A stretch of DNA of 64,000 bases. It comes from Streptomyces halobius. GTDB taxonomy: Bacteria; Actinomycetota; Actinomycetes; Streptomycetales; Streptomycetaceae. The notes beneath the pieces were generated by a model. It was not told the origin of the DNA. It did no database searches and worked only from the letters and a program-made list of their open reading frames with translations. The first letter of the stretch is position 1, and the number at the start of each line of letters is the position of its first letter. The stretch lies in assembly GCF_023277745.1 (NCBI RefSeq), contig NZ_CP086322.1, positions 6,076,001 through 6,140,000 of the forward strand, read 5' to 3'. A program made the translations under genes and the position numbers. Of this stretch, positions 1 through 8,854 are shown in pieces.

Positions 1-1646
1 CCGTCCGTAGAGGCTTCGTGCTGGGGGGTGCCGTAGGGGGTGCCATGGTCGTGGCCGTAGTTGCGGTCGTGGCCGTGGCTCTGGTCGTGGTCCGGGAGTT
101 CGGTGTGCTGAGGGGGGCCGGTGGGGGCGTCGCCCGGAGCGGTGCCGCGCAGCGGGGTGTCCCGGCGGGCCGGTCCGCTTCCCGGTGCGCAGGCGGGGGT
201 GGGGGGCGTACCGGCGCTCCGCCCGTTTCCGGCTCCCCGCACCTCGGCGCCGTAGGGGTCGTACGGGCCATCCCAGGAGTCCGGGGCGGCCGGGTGGCCC
301 GCAGGGGACGCGCCGTCGGCTTCACCGGTCCGCGAGTGCCGTGCGCCGCTCTCGGGGTGGCCGGATCCGTACGCCCCGGGCTCGTGGCCCTCCGGGGCGG
401 GCCACTGCACCACGGCGCCGGAGGACTCACCGCCCCCGGACGGCACGGAGAACTGCGGCCCCGCCGGGCTACTCATCCCGGCGTCCGCCTCCTCGGAGCC
501 GTACGACGGCTGCGCGCCCCGAGGGGCGTACGACGCCTGTGTCCTCCGGGGGCTGTGCGACGACAGCGAGCCCTCGGGGACGTGCGGCGGCTGCTTGCTC
601 TCGGAGCCGTCGGAGAGGTATGTCGGCTGCGCGCCCTGGGGGACGTGCGATGCGTGGCCGCCCTCAGGGCCGTAAGACCACAGAGCCTCAGGGCCGTACG
701 ACGACGGGGAATCCTGTGACGACAGCGAGCCCCGCGACGCCTGCTGCCTGCCCGCCGCCCCGTGACCATCGGGCCCGTCCGTACGCCCCGCCGCGATCCG
801 CGCTGCGGCGGCCGCATCGGAGCCTCCCCGGAAGCCGCCGGCCGCCGCACCATCCGCAGCTCCCGCCCCGAAGCCACCGGCCCCACGACCCCGGGTCGTC
901 CCCGCCCCAGGCCCCCCGGCTCCAGAACCCCTCACCGCTCCCACGCCCGTCCCGCCCGTCGTGCCCGGAGCGATCCGCAGATGGCCCTCCCCATCGGGTG
1001 TGGCCTGCAGCGCAGGATCCGGGGAGCCGGGGGACGCCTGGAGCCGGAGCGCCGATTCGCCGACCCGGAGCAGGGCGCCGGGCCGCAGCGGGGTGGGCCG
1101 CTCGCCGAGGTCGGTGCCGTCGACGGAGGTGCCGTTCGTGGAGCGCAGATCGGCGACGAGTACGGAGCCGTCCGGCTCGACCGTCACGGCGCAGTGCAGC
1201 CGGGAGACATCCGGGTCGTCGAGGGGGACGTCCGCGTCGGCGGAGCGGCCGATGCGGATCTGGCCGCCGTGGAGCAGATGGACGCCGCCCGCGTCCGGGC
1301 CCGAGACGACGCGCAGCCGGGCCGGGCCGTGCGGCAGGCCGTGCGCCGGGCTGGGGCCGGGGCCGTGGAGGGAGAGCACCGCGCCGTCGATCAGCGGTGG
1401 CTCACCGATCACCGCGCGCTGCGGATCGAGCCGCTCGGTCCCCGCGTACAGGGCGACGGGGGAGCTGCCACCGCCGCCGGGGCCGCTGCTTCTGCTGCCG
1501 ATGTCCGCGCCGGGGCCGGCCACGGACGCCGCGAGCGAGCCGGCCACCGACGCCAGCGCGGTCCCGGCAGGGGCCGTCACGAGCACGTCGCAGGCCCGTG
1601 TGGTGTGGCCGCTGCGCGGCCCGAGGACGGTCAGCCGGATCTGCAT
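1..1646 (-). CDS. FHA-domain protein, N-terminal part (C-terminus beyond the window edge)
   Basis: Reading starts at an ATG at 1646 (MQIRLTVLGPRSGHT...) with an AAGGGA-like site upstream, and stays open to base 1, so at least 548 residues are present. A ubiquitin-like N-terminal stretch is followed at about residues 115-190 by a forkhead-associated fold: an IGRSADADVPLDDPDVSRLHC core, then STNGT, the signature of phosphothreonine recognition. After that comes a long Pro/Gly/Ser-rich linker with repeated PEG/SYGPE motifs. In Streptomyces this N-terminal layout is known from large FHA proteins, some continuing into FtsK/SpoIIIE ATPase domains; that part would lie outside the window. The gene is divergent from two Ser/Thr kinases, which suggests (inference) that it reads their phosphorylation output. 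None of the overlapping plus-strand frames shows a protein fold. Confidence 0.75.
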   Translation of the reverse strand, partial: MQIRLTVLGPRSGHTTRACDVLVTAPAGTALASVAGSLAASVAGPGADIGSRSSGPGGGGSSPVALYAGTERLDPQRAVIGEPPLIDGAVLSLHGPGPSPAHGLPHGPARLRVVSGPDAGGVHLLHGGQIRIGRSADADVPLDDPDVSRLHCAVTVEPDGSVLVADLRSTNGTSVDGTDLGERPTPLRPGALLRVGESALRLQASPGSPDPALQATPDGEGHLRIAPGTTGGTGVGAVRGSGAGGPGAGTTRGRGAGGFGAGAADGAAAGGFRGGSDAAAAARIAAGRTDGPDGHGAAGRQQASRGSLSSQDSPSSYGPEALWSYGPEGGHASHVPQGAQPTYLSDGSESKQPPHVPEGSLSSHSPRRTQASYAPRGAQPSYGSEEADAGMSSPAGPQFSVPSGGGESSGAVVQWPAPEGHEPGAYGSGHPESGARHSRTGEADGASPAGHPAAPDSWDGPYDPYGAEVRGAGNGRSAGTPPTPACAPGSGPARRDTPLRGTAPGDAPTGPPQHTELPDHDQSHGHDRNYGHDHGTPYGTPQHEASTD

Positions 1647-2134
1647 CGCCGTCAACGGTCCCTTCTGCCGGGGAATCCGGCCGGGGCCGCGCTTTCGCGC
1701 TTCCCCCCGCCGCACCCGAGCACGTCGGCACGTACAAGTCCCTGGTGCACGTCGCGACAAAGACCGCGCGCCCCCACCGCATGCGTGCTGGGTGCATCCT
1801 CGCACCTGCCACTGACAACACGCCCGTCGACCGTCACTCCGTGATCTTGATTGGTCTTCCAAGGGACAAAAAGTGCCTGCTTGCGCGAGCGGAACGGTCT
1901 GATTCCGAATCGTCGTGATCGACGGCGGGGGCGTACGCGGCCGGACGGCGCGGTAGCCGCGCTCCTCCGCCCGCCCCCGGGCAACCATCTGCCCGCCACA
2001 CACGTCTTTCCGACAAGCCCCGCCCGTCCGGCAAGCCGAAAGGCTTGTTCGACGGCACTACAGTGGGGCGAACGGGCCGCGAGCTGACCCAGCGGGCCAG
2101 GCAAGAGAACCACCACGACCAGGGAGCGCATGAC
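1647..2134. other. Divergent intergenic region between FHA gene and pkaA
   Basis: About 490 bases without a convincing gene; presumably holds promoters for both the FHA gene and the first kinase. It contains a small palindrome (GATTC-C-GAATC near 1900), but I see no reliable -35/-10 pair. Confidence 0.4.
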
Positions 2135-3763
2135 GTGCGGCCGGTAGGCAGCAAGTATCTGCTTGAGGAGCCGTTGGGCCGCGGCGCCACGGGCACCGTC
2201 TGGCGCGCGCGTCAGCGGGAGGCGGCCGGGTCCGAGGCCGCCGTGGCGGGGGAGCCCGGTGAGACGGTCGCGATCAAGGTCCTCAAGGAGGAGCTGGCGC
2301 ACGACGCGGATGTGGTGATGCGCTTCCTCCGGGAGCGCTCCGTTCTGCTGCGGCTCACCCACTCGAACATCGTCCGTACCCGTGACCTCGTCGTCGAGGG
2401 CGATCTGCTGGCCCTGGTCATGGATCTGGTCGACGGCCCTGACCTGCACCGTTATCTGCGTGACAACGGTCCCTTCAGCCCCGTCGCCGCCTGTCTGCTC
2501 ACCGCCCAGATCGCCGACGCCCTGGCGGCCAGCCACGCCGACGGTGTGGTGCACCGCGACCTCAAGCCCGCCAACGTCCTGCTCTCCGGGGCGGACGGCA
2601 CCGGCGAGATGCACCCGATGCTGACCGACTTCGGCATCGCCCGGCTCGCCGACTCCCCGGGCCTGACCCGTACCCACGAATTCGTCGGCACCCCCGCCTA
2701 TGTGGCGCCGGAGTCCGCCGAGGGTCGCCGGCAGACCTCCGCGGTGGACGTCTACGGTGCCGGCATTCTGCTGTACGAGCTGGTCACCGGCCGTCCGCCG
2801 TTCGCCGGGGCGACCGCCCTGGAGGTGCTGCACCGCCACCTCAGCGAGGAGCCGCAGCGCCCCAGCACGGTGCCCGAGCCGCTGTGGACGGTCATAGAGC
2901 GCTGCCTGAGCAAGCAGCCGGGGCGGCGCCCCAGTGCCGAGAACCTCGCCCGCGCGCTGCGTACCGTCGCGGCCGGCATCGGGGCGCACGCCACCCCGGA
3001 CAAGGCGGAGGCCGCGCTCGGTGTCGCCGCGCTGCTCGCGCCCGACCCGGCGCCCGCGACCGTCCCCGGGACGGGCACCGACGCCGGTCAGGGCACCGGC
3101 GACGCCGACCCCACCCAGGCCCTCCCGTCCCACGCCGGCTCCTACGACCCGACCGCGGCGACCAGCGTGCTGCCGTCGTCCGGCGCCCCGGGGCGCGGCC
3201 AGGGCGACGCCGAGCCGACCCGCGCCATGCCGCCGATGCCCCCGGGGCCGCCCTCGGGCGGACCGCAGGAGCCCGAGGGGCCCCACCCGTGGGAGTCCCA
3301 GATGCGGGCCGCCCGCGACCGCAACGAGCAGACCCAGGTCCAGCAGTTCCTGAACCCCGAGGACGACCCGCTGCGCCGCGCTCCGCAGCGTCGTCCGGCC
3401 CCGCAGCAGCAGCCGCAGTACCGCCGGCAGCAGGCCCCGGCGCCGTACACCCAGCAGCCGCCGCAGGCCCCGCAGCGCCGTCAGGAGCCGCCGCCGCAGC
3501 GCTACGAACCGCAGCGCCCGCCCGCCCCGGAGCCCCGGCCCCGCCGCGAGCCCCGTCAGCGCAGCGCCAACCCGATGAAGATCCCCGGCCTGGGCTGCCT
3601 CAAGGGCTGTCTGTTCGTCGTGATCATCCTGTTCGTGGCGAGCTGGCTGATCTGGGAGCTGACCCCGCTCCAGGAGTGGGTCGGCACGACGAAGGGCTTC
3701 TTCGCCCAGATCGCGGGGATCTACAACAACGTGTCGGACTGGGTGCAGAGGCTGAATCAGTAG
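2135..3763 (+). CDS. pkaA: Serine/threonine protein kinase with C-terminal membrane anchor (PkaA type)
   Basis: Hanks-type kinase of 542 residues. The start is GTG 2135 (VRPVGSKYLLEE), set by AGGGAG eight bases upstream; an in-frame ATG at 2045 would add 30 unrelated residues. Visible motifs are the glycine loop GRGATG, VAIK with the ATP-contacting Lys at residue 48, HRDLKPAN at 140-147 with the catalytic Asp, DFGIAR, and the APE of the activation segment. After the kinase domain (about 1-275) comes a Pro/Gln-rich linker, then a hydrophobic segment GCLFVVIILFVASWLIW near residue 490 and a short extracytoplasmic tail without PASTA repeats. It is followed by a second kinase in the same direction, the pair known as pkaA/pkaB in S. 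coelicolor. Substrates cannot be read from sequence; the adjacent FHA protein is a candidate partner. Confidence 0.88.
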   Translation: MRPVGSKYLLEEPLGRGATGTVWRARQREAAGSEAAVAGEPGETVAIKVLKEELAHDADVVMRFLRERSVLLRLTHSNIVRTRDLVVEGDLLALVMDLVDGPDLHRYLRDNGPFSPVAACLLTAQIADALAASHADGVVHRDLKPANVLLSGADGTGEMHPMLTDFGIARLADSPGLTRTHEFVGTPAYVAPESAEGRRQTSAVDVYGAGILLYELVTGRPPFAGATALEVLHRHLSEEPQRPSTVPEPLWTVIERCLSKQPGRRPSAENLARALRTVAAGIGAHATPDKAEAALGVAALLAPDPAPATVPGTGTDAGQGTGDADPTQALPSHAGSYDPTAATSVLPSSGAPGRGQGDAEPTRAMPPMPPGPPSGGPQEPEGPHPWESQMRAARDRNEQTQVQQFLNPEDDPLRRAPQRRPAPQQQPQYRRQQAPAPYTQQPPQAPQRRQEPPPQRYEPQRPPAPEPRPRREPRQRSANPMKIPGLGCLKGCLFVVIILFVASWLIWELTPLQEWVGTTKGFFAQIAGIYNNVSDWVQRLNQ

Positions 3764-4015
3764 GCGTGTGTGCCGTCGGCCCGGTCCGTGCCCCTCGGGG
3801 TGTCCTTCGGACGTGCCCCGCAGACGTGTCCCACGGGCCGCGCCGGTCGCTCTGACGTGCAGCAACGTCGATTTATCGACTTCCAACGGGCGATTTCCCC
3901 CACAGAAGTGAAGGTTGCCGCCAACCAGGGCACCGAACCCCCCGGCACCCGCGTAGCTTTGACGCCAACCTCAGCCCCCGCGGGACGCCCGGGGGCCCGA
4001 CACGTCGGAGCAGTC

Positions 4016-5293
4016 TTGGCACGGAAGATCGGCAGCCGGTACACCGCTCACCAGATCCTGGGGCGCGGCAGTGCCGGCACGGTATGGCTGGGCGAGGGTC
4101 CCGAAGGGGCCGTGGCCATCAAGCTGTTGCGTGAGGATCTCGCCTCCGACCAGGAGCTCGTCGGCCGCTTCGTGCAGGAGCGGGCGGCGCTGCTGAGCCT
4201 GGACCACCCGCACGTCGTCGGCGTCCGCGATCTCGTCGTCGACGGCAACGACCTGGCACTGGTCATGGACCTCGTACGGGGCACCGATCTGCGCACCCGG
4301 CTGGAGCGCGAGCGCCGGCTGGCCCCGGAGGCCGCCGTCGCCATCGCCGCCGACGTGGCCGACGCGCTCGCCGCCGCGCACGCCGCCAGGATCGTGCACC
4401 GGGACGTCAAGCCCGAGAACGTCCTCCTGGACATGCAGGGCCCCCTCGGCCCCGGTGGCGCGCACCCCGCGCTGCTCACCGACTTCGGCATCGCCCGCCT
4501 CGTCGACTCGCCCCGCACCACCCGCGCGACCAAGGTCATCGGCACCCCCGACTACCTCGCACCGGAGATCATCGAGGGCCTCCCGCCGCGCGCCTCCGTC
4601 GACGTCTACGCGCTGGCGACGGTCCTGTACGAGCTCCTCGCCGGCTTCACGCCCTTCGGGGGCGGCCACCCCGGGGCCGTACTGCGCCGCCATGTCACCG
4701 AGAGCGTCGCGCCGCTGCCCGGTATCCCCGACGAGCTCTGGCAGCTGCTGCTGCAGTGCCTGGCCAAGGCCCCCGCCTCCCGGCTGCGCGCGCCCGAGCT
4801 TGCCGCCCGGCTGCGTGAGCTGCTGCCCGGCCTGGCCGGCATCCCGCCGCTGGACATCGACGAGCCGGACGCCGAGCATCCCGGGAACGAGGCGGACGGC
4901 GCGGCGTCCCCCGGGGCGCGCGACGAAACGCTTTACCCCCCGGTGGCACCGGGCGAGGCCACCCCGCCGCGCGGCGCGGTGCCGCTCGTCCAGGGCGCCG
5001 TGCCGGACTCCAACCGGGAGACGCACACCAGCATGCGCGTCCCGGGCCCGGACGAGCTCGCGGGCGGCGCGCACGGCACCGCGCGGGCCCCGCGCGCCAC
5101 CGGCGAGCGCCGGGCGGGCTCGGCCCGGCACCGCTCGGCCCCGGAGGCGGCGCGCCGCCGGCGGATCAAGCTCGGTGCGGCCGCCGCCGCGGTGGCGGTG
5201 GCCGCCGGCATCGCCGTCGTCGTCGCCTCCGGCGACGACGACCTGGGTGACGCCAAGCCGGGCGTCCACCAGCCGGGACCGGAGGTTCCCTGA
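4016..5293 (+). CDS. pkaB: Serine/threonine protein kinase, membrane-anchored (PkaB type)
   Basis: Second Hanks-type kinase, 425 residues. TTG 4016 (LARKIGSRYTAHQILGRGSAG) with GGAG six bases upstream gives a kinase start just like its neighbour; an earlier in-frame start at 3770 would add 82 residues lacking any domain. Motifs: GRGSAG loop, VAIKLL lysine, HRDVKPEN at 128-135, DFGIARL, APE. The C-terminal third is a charged low-complexity linker ending in one transmembrane helix (IKLGAAAAAVAVAAGIAVVVAS) and about 25 outside residues. The 250-base gap after pkaA has no obvious terminator, so co-transcription is possible but the gene may also have its own promoter. Likely a paralogue of pkaA by tandem duplication. 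Confidence 0.87.
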   Translation: MARKIGSRYTAHQILGRGSAGTVWLGEGPEGAVAIKLLREDLASDQELVGRFVQERAALLSLDHPHVVGVRDLVVDGNDLALVMDLVRGTDLRTRLERERRLAPEAAVAIAADVADALAAAHAARIVHRDVKPENVLLDMQGPLGPGGAHPALLTDFGIARLVDSPRTTRATKVIGTPDYLAPEIIEGLPPRASVDVYALATVLYELLAGFTPFGGGHPGAVLRRHVTESVAPLPGIPDELWQLLLQCLAKAPASRLRAPELAARLRELLPGLAGIPPLDIDEPDAEHPGNEADGAASPGARDETLYPPVAPGEATPPRGAVPLVQGAVPDSNRETHTSMRVPGPDELAGGAHGTARAPRATGERRAGSARHRSAPEAARRRRIKLGAAAAAVAVAAGIAVVVASGDDDLGDAKPGVHQPGPEVP

Positions 5294-5327
5294 CCTCCGC
5301 TGCGCTGTGCCTGAGCCCCACGTTCTT

Positions 5328-5391
5328 GACTGTCCGGCCGTTGCACCTGCGGTGGGCTGTTGCCGCTGCGCGGGGCTGTTCGGCAGCGGCG
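5328..5391. repeat. Dispersed 64-bp repeat, copy 1
   Basis: Matches the reverse complement of 36665-36728 at 59 of 64 positions by eye. Both copies lie in non-coding or decayed sequence 31 kb apart, so homology by ordinary gene duplication is unlikely; this looks like a dispersed intergenic element. Confidence 0.8.
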
Positions 5392-5396
5392 CCGGA

Positions 5397-5613
5397 CCTC
5401 CGGACTCCGTCCTGCGGTCCAGCACCTCCCGAGGGGGTGGAAAGAAGACTGGTGGGGTACACGTAGCCGGTCATGTGCCCCCCGTGGTCGCGATCACAGG
5501 CACCCGACAGACGACATGTGTCCCACCGGCCCCTACCACCCACCGTCGGGAGGATGGGGTACCTCCCCTGCCCTTCAGGCTATGGGGGAGGGCCGCAGGA
5601 CGGAGTCCGGAGG
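5397..5613. repeat. 217-bp element bounded by perfect 21-bp inverted repeats
   Basis: The arms 5397-5417 and 5593-5613 are exact reverse complements (core CTCCGGACTCCGTCCTGCGG). The interior has no gene but includes a short palindromic motif at about 5559-5591 (GTACCTCCC...GGGGGAG) related to motifs at 28757-28790 and 50655-50700. No target-site duplication is evident. It could be a MITE-like element or a large cruciform-forming repeat. Confidence 0.65.
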
Positions 5614-5636
5614 CCCGTCACCGCACCCGAAAAACC

Positions 5637-5785
5637 CACGCCCGCCGCAGGCGAACCCCTCACGGCGGGAAAGCCGAAAACGGCGCACGCCCGCCGCAGG
5701 CGCAACCCCCACGGTGGGACAGCCGACGACGTGGGGCGCACGCCCGCCGCAGGCGAACCCCACGGCCGGACGGCCGACAACGGCG
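5637..5785. repeat. Three tandem ~50-bp repeats before prfB
   Basis: Units 5637-5685, 5686-5738 and 5739-5785 each begin CACGCCCGCCGCAGGCG and carry a GGACAGCCGAC-like second half. The same motif recurs inside the dispersed repeat at 36700-36740, so this array belongs to that family. Together with the elements at 5328-5613 it fills the 544-base gap between pkaB and prfB. Confidence 0.75.
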
Positions 5786-5825
5786 AGCACCAAGACGGCC
5801 CAGGCAAAGCGCAGCGGACACCCGT

Positions 5826-5838
5826 TAGGCTGGGTGCG
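5826..5838 (+). promoter_or_regulatory. Likely -10 element of a leaderless prfB transcript
   Basis: TAGGCT at 5826-5831 fits the actinobacterial -10 (TANNNT) and sits six bases before the GTG start of prfB, where no Shine-Dalgarno sequence exists. This predicts transcription starting at or next to the start codon. No clear -35 is seen. Confidence 0.4.
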
Positions 5839-6944
5839 TGGCAGTCGTCGATGTTTCCGAAGAGCTGAAGTCCCTCACCTCGACCATGGGGTCGATCGAG
5901 GCCGTCCTGGACCTCGACAAGATGAGGGCCGATATCGCCGTGCTTGAGGAGCAGGCCTCGGCGCCGTCCCTGTGGGACGAGCCGGAAGCGGCGCAGAAGA
6001 TCACCAGCAAGCTCTCCCACCTCCAGTCCGAGGTGCGCAAGGCGGACTCCCTCCGCTCCCGGATCGAGGACCTTGAGGTGCTCTTCGAGCTGGCCGACGC
6101 GGAGGCCGACCCCGATGCCCGCGCCGAGGCGGAGGCCGAGCTGGCCGCCGTGCGCAAGGCGCTGGACGAGATGGAGGTCCGTACGCTCCTGTCCGGCGAG
6201 TACGACGAGCGTGAGGCGCTGGTCACGATCCGGGCCGAGGCGGGCGGCATCGACGCCGCCGACTTCGCCGAGCAGCTGCAGCGCATGTATCTGCGCTGGG
6301 CCGAGCGGCACGACTACAAGACCGAGATCTACGAGACGTCGTACGCGGAGGAGGCCGGCATCAAGTCGACGACCTTCGTCGTCCACGCCCCGTACGCATA
6401 CGGCACGCTCTCCGTGGAGCAGGGCACCCACCGCCTGGTCCGCATCTCGCCGTTCGACAACCAGGGGCGTCGGCAGACGTCCTTCGCGGGCGTCGAGGTG
6501 CTCCCGGTCGTCGAGCAGACCGATGTGGTGGAGATCCCGGAGACCGAGATCCGGGTCGATGTCTACCGGTCGTCCGGCCCCGGCGGGCAGAGCGTCAACA
6601 CCACGGACTCCGCGGTGCGCATCACGCACGTCCCCACCGGCATCGTCGTCTCGTGCCAGAACGAGAAGTCGCAGATCCAGAACCGCGCTTCCGCGATGCG
6701 CGTCCTCCAGGCCCGGTTGCTGGAGCGTCGCCGCCAGGAGGAGCAGGCCAAGATGGACGCGCTCAAGGGCGACGGCGGCAACTCCTGGGGCAACCAGATG
6801 CGTTCGTACGTCCTGCACCCCTATCAGATGGTCAAGGACCTGCGGACCGAGTTCGAGGTCGGCAACCCGACGGCCGTGCTGGACGGTGACATCGACGGCT
6901 TCCTGGAGGCCGGTATCCGCTGGCGCAAGCAGCAGGAGAAGTAG
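5838..6944 (+). CDS. prfB: Peptide chain release factor 2
   Basis: RF2 of 368 residues, recognising UGA and UAA stop codons and hydrolysing peptidyl-tRNA on the ribosome. The stop-codon-reading SPF tripeptide is at 204-206 (RISPFDN) and the universal GGQ hydrolysis motif at 249-251 ([10 protein letters not shown]). The N-terminal helical domain and the C-terminal domain are complete, and length is normal. The open frame runs uninterrupted from GTG 5838, so the programmed +1 frameshift found in prfB of many bacteria is absent here. It has no Shine-Dalgarno and a close -10 box, consistent with a leaderless message. A strong terminator follows at 7062. Confidence 0.97.
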   Translation: MAVVDVSEELKSLTSTMGSIEAVLDLDKMRADIAVLEEQASAPSLWDEPEAAQKITSKLSHLQSEVRKADSLRSRIEDLEVLFELADAEADPDARAEAEAELAAVRKALDEMEVRTLLSGEYDEREALVTIRAEAGGIDAADFAEQLQRMYLRWAERHDYKTEIYETSYAEEAGIKSTTFVVHAPYAYGTLSVEQGTHRLVRISPFDNQGRRQTSFAGVEVLPVVEQTDVVEIPETEIRVDVYRSSGPGGQSVNTTDSAVRITHVPTGIVVSCQNEKSQIQNRASAMRVLQARLLERRRQEEQAKMDALKGDGGNSWGNQMRSYVLHPYQMVKDLRTEFEVGNPTAVLDGDIDGFLEAGIRWRKQQEK

Positions 6945-7360
6945 GAGAAGTAGGGGGATCAGGACCCCGGGCCCCTGCCGGGTCGCTGCCCTCCCCGGCC
7001 CTTCCGGGTGCTTCCGGTCCCTTCCGCCATTTCGGCAGGCGTAAACAGGAGACACAGGAGACAACTGCCCCTTTTGGGAGGGCGGTTGTTTTTTGTTGTG
7101 GCGGTTAGGTCACAGTCGTACGTCCATGTAACGCCCAACTCGCGTCAATTCGGACATCGAGCCTTTAATCGACCTTGACGATGTTGGGAGAACTGGGAAG
7201 GGTGGGCGCGGCATGCGTATGTCTGGGGCGCGTGCGTGAACGGGGAGATTGAGTGGCCTGCCTCCTGTGCGGCGCCGTGACTCGGGTACCCCGCGATCGG
7301 CCAGTCGCCCCGTACAACGATGCTCCATTGACGAGTTCAGCTACTGGGGGTAGCAGGCAC
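6945..7360. other. Intergenic region downstream of prfB
   Basis: 416 bases with the prfB terminator (7062-7094) and the promoter region of the Gly-rich surface protein gene. TTGACG at 7175 followed 17 bases later by AAGGGT (7198) is a plausible but unproven -35/-10 pair. No gene is visible. Confidence 0.4.
7062..7094 (+). terminator. Intrinsic terminator after prfB
   Basis: Nine-base-pair stem (CAACTGCCC / GGGCGGTTG, one G-U pair) with a nine-base loop, followed immediately by TTTTTT. A textbook rho-independent structure, rare in this form in GC-rich genomes. Confidence 0.85.
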
Positions 7361-8239
7361 ATGACGAAGAAGACGCGGCTGCGCGTAGCGCGTATAGCGG
7401 CCGGTGCGGTGATCGCGGCCGGTGCGTCGCTCACCGCTGCTGGCGCCGCCTCGGCGGCCGGTCCGGGCGACAGCGGCCCGAGCCAGGATGGCGGTTTCAT
7501 CGGCGGCATCATCGGCGGGCTCATCGGCGGCGGCGACTCCGGCGGTGACACGGGCGGTGACACCGGTGGCACGGACGGTGGCGTGACCGGTGGTGACACC
7601 GGCGGCACCGACGGTGGCGTGACCGGCGGCGACTCCGGCGGCGAGATCGGCGGCACGGACGGCGGCACCGACGGTGGCGTCATCGGCGGCACGGTCGGCG
7701 GCACCGACGGCGGTGTGACCGGTGGTGACTCCGGTGGCACCGATGGTGGCGTGACCGGTGGCGACACCGGCGGCACGGACGGTGGCGTGTCCGGCGGCGA
7801 CTCCGGTGGCGACACCGGTGGTGACACGGGCGGCGACACCGGTGGCCAGAACAGCGGTGGCCAGTCCGGCGGCAACAACGGCGGCAACGTCAACGGCGGC
7901 CAGAACAGCGGCGGCCAGTCCGGCGGCAGCACCACCGGCGGCGACGACACCGCCGGCACCACCGGTGGCAGCGACACCACCGGCGGTGACAGCACCGGCA
8001 CCGGCACCGACAACGAGAACACCCAGCCCGTCGAGCAGCCGGGCCAGGGCAAGGAGCAGATCTCCGACACGCCTGGCCCGGCCAAGCAGCAGGCGAAGGG
8101 CGGGGAGCTGGCCGAGACCGGTGCCTCCGGTACGACCTTCCTGCTTGTCGGCGCGGCGACGATGATCGCGGGCGGTGTGGGCTTCCGCGTCCTGCCCCGT
8201 CTGATCAACAAGAACGCCGGCGGCGCGGCTGCGGCCTGA
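7361..8239 (+). CDS. Gly-rich repeat surface protein with LAETG sortase signal
   Basis: Predicted secreted protein of 292 residues. It has an Arg/Lys-rich N-terminus, a signal-peptide core (IAAGAVIAAGASLTAAGAASA) and then about 150 residues of GGTDGGVTGGDTGG-type repeats rich in Gly, Asp and Thr. At residues 250-254 comes LAETG, a hydrophobic helix and a positive tail (RLINKN), the layout of a class E sortase substrate (LAXTG). The mature protein should therefore be linked to peptidoglycan at the cell surface. ATG 7361 was chosen because it is next to a proper signal peptide; an upstream in-frame GTG would place 36 odd residues before it. No partner or enzymatic domain is visible. The repeat tract is probably variable between strains. 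Confidence 0.82.
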   Translation: MTKKTRLRVARIAAGAVIAAGASLTAAGAASAAGPGDSGPSQDGGFIGGIIGGLIGGGDSGGDTGGDTGGTDGGVTGGDTGGTDGGVTGGDSGGEIGGTDGGTDGGVIGGTVGGTDGGVTGGDSGGTDGGVTGGDTGGTDGGVSGGDSGGDTGGDTGGDTGGQNSGGQSGGNNGGNVNGGQNSGGQSGGSTTGGDDTAGTTGGSDTTGGDSTGTGTDNENTQPVEQPGQGKEQISDTPGPAKQQAKGGELAETGASGTTFLLVGAATMIAGGVGFRVLPRLINKNAGGAAAA

Positions 8240-8261
8240 CGCCGATACGCGCACACACAAA

Positions 8262-8296
8262 CGAAGGGCCCGGGACGCAGTGTCCCGGGCCCTTCG
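8262..8296. terminator. Bidirectional terminator between convergent genes
   Basis: Perfect 15-bp stem (CGAAGGGCCCGGGAC and its complement) around a five-base loop, between the surface-protein gene and the convergent small zinc-ribbon gene. Confidence 0.85.
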
Positions 8297-8351
8297 GGGT
8301 TCCTGGGGGCCGACCACCGGTTTCACGGGCCTCAACGGCCGCGCACCGGTC

Positions 8352-8546
8352 TCAGACGACTTGGTGGAGCAGCACACCGACCGCGACCAGCGCGATCAGC
8401 AGTGCCACCAGCATCACGGGGTTGAGCTGGGTGAAGAACCCGCCCACCTGGTGCTGAAGCTGTGCCCTGCTGGCCCGGCACACGGGGCAGCGGCCCTCGC
8501 TCACAGGGGCCGCGCAGTTGGCGCACACCAATCGGTCGTACGTCAT
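8352..8546 (-). CDS. Small zinc-ribbon membrane protein
   Basis: 64-residue protein MTYDRLVCANCAAPVSEGRCPVC... The ATG at 8546 is fixed by an excellent AAGGAGG seven bases upstream; longer readings upstream are degenerate repeats. Two Cys pairs (CANC and CPVC, residues 8-23) form a predicted zinc ribbon, followed by one C-terminal transmembrane helix (VMLVALLIALVAVGVLL). Such short ribbon-plus-helix proteins are common in Streptomyces but their role is unknown. It is transcribed toward the surface-protein gene and divergent from ftsE. Confidence 0.8.
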   Translation of the reverse strand: MTYDRLVCANCAAPVSEGRCPVCRASRAQLQHQVGGFFTQLNPVMLVALLIALVAVGVLLHQVV

Positions 8547-8854
8547 GCCGACCTCCTTCTTCACTGCGCCAACGCACCGGAAGGCGCATTGGTTCCCTCT
8601 CCCACTGTGCCAGGTCCGCGGCGGAACGGCGCGTCCCCCGGAATCCCGCCCGGAATCCCGCCCGGATTCCACCCCGGATCCCCACGGAACCCGAACGGAA
8701 ATGTGCTCCTTTTGTCTGGTAGATGCCATGAAGAATCGCACCAACCACCGGCCATGACTGCACCGGAACGCGAGGTTCGCGTAGGGTCACGCACACCGAC
8801 GGGAGCCGCAACCCGGCAACCCGTGCCCCTACCCAGGTCGACCGTGGTGCATCA
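8547..8854. other. Divergent region upstream of ftsE, with short tandem repeats
   Basis: 308 bases. 8638-8690 carries about four imperfect 12-bp repeats (GAATCCCGCCCG). TAGGGT at 8782-8787 may be a -10 element for ftsE. No gene seen. Confidence 0.4.

Noticed and set aside
5838..6944. Programmed frameshift in prfB
   Set aside because: The frame is continuous from GTG to the stop with no in-frame UGA near codon 25.
7500..7900. CRISPR-like array
   Set aside because: The repeats are in-frame Gly/Asp/Thr coding repeats of a surface protein with no unique spacers or cas genes.
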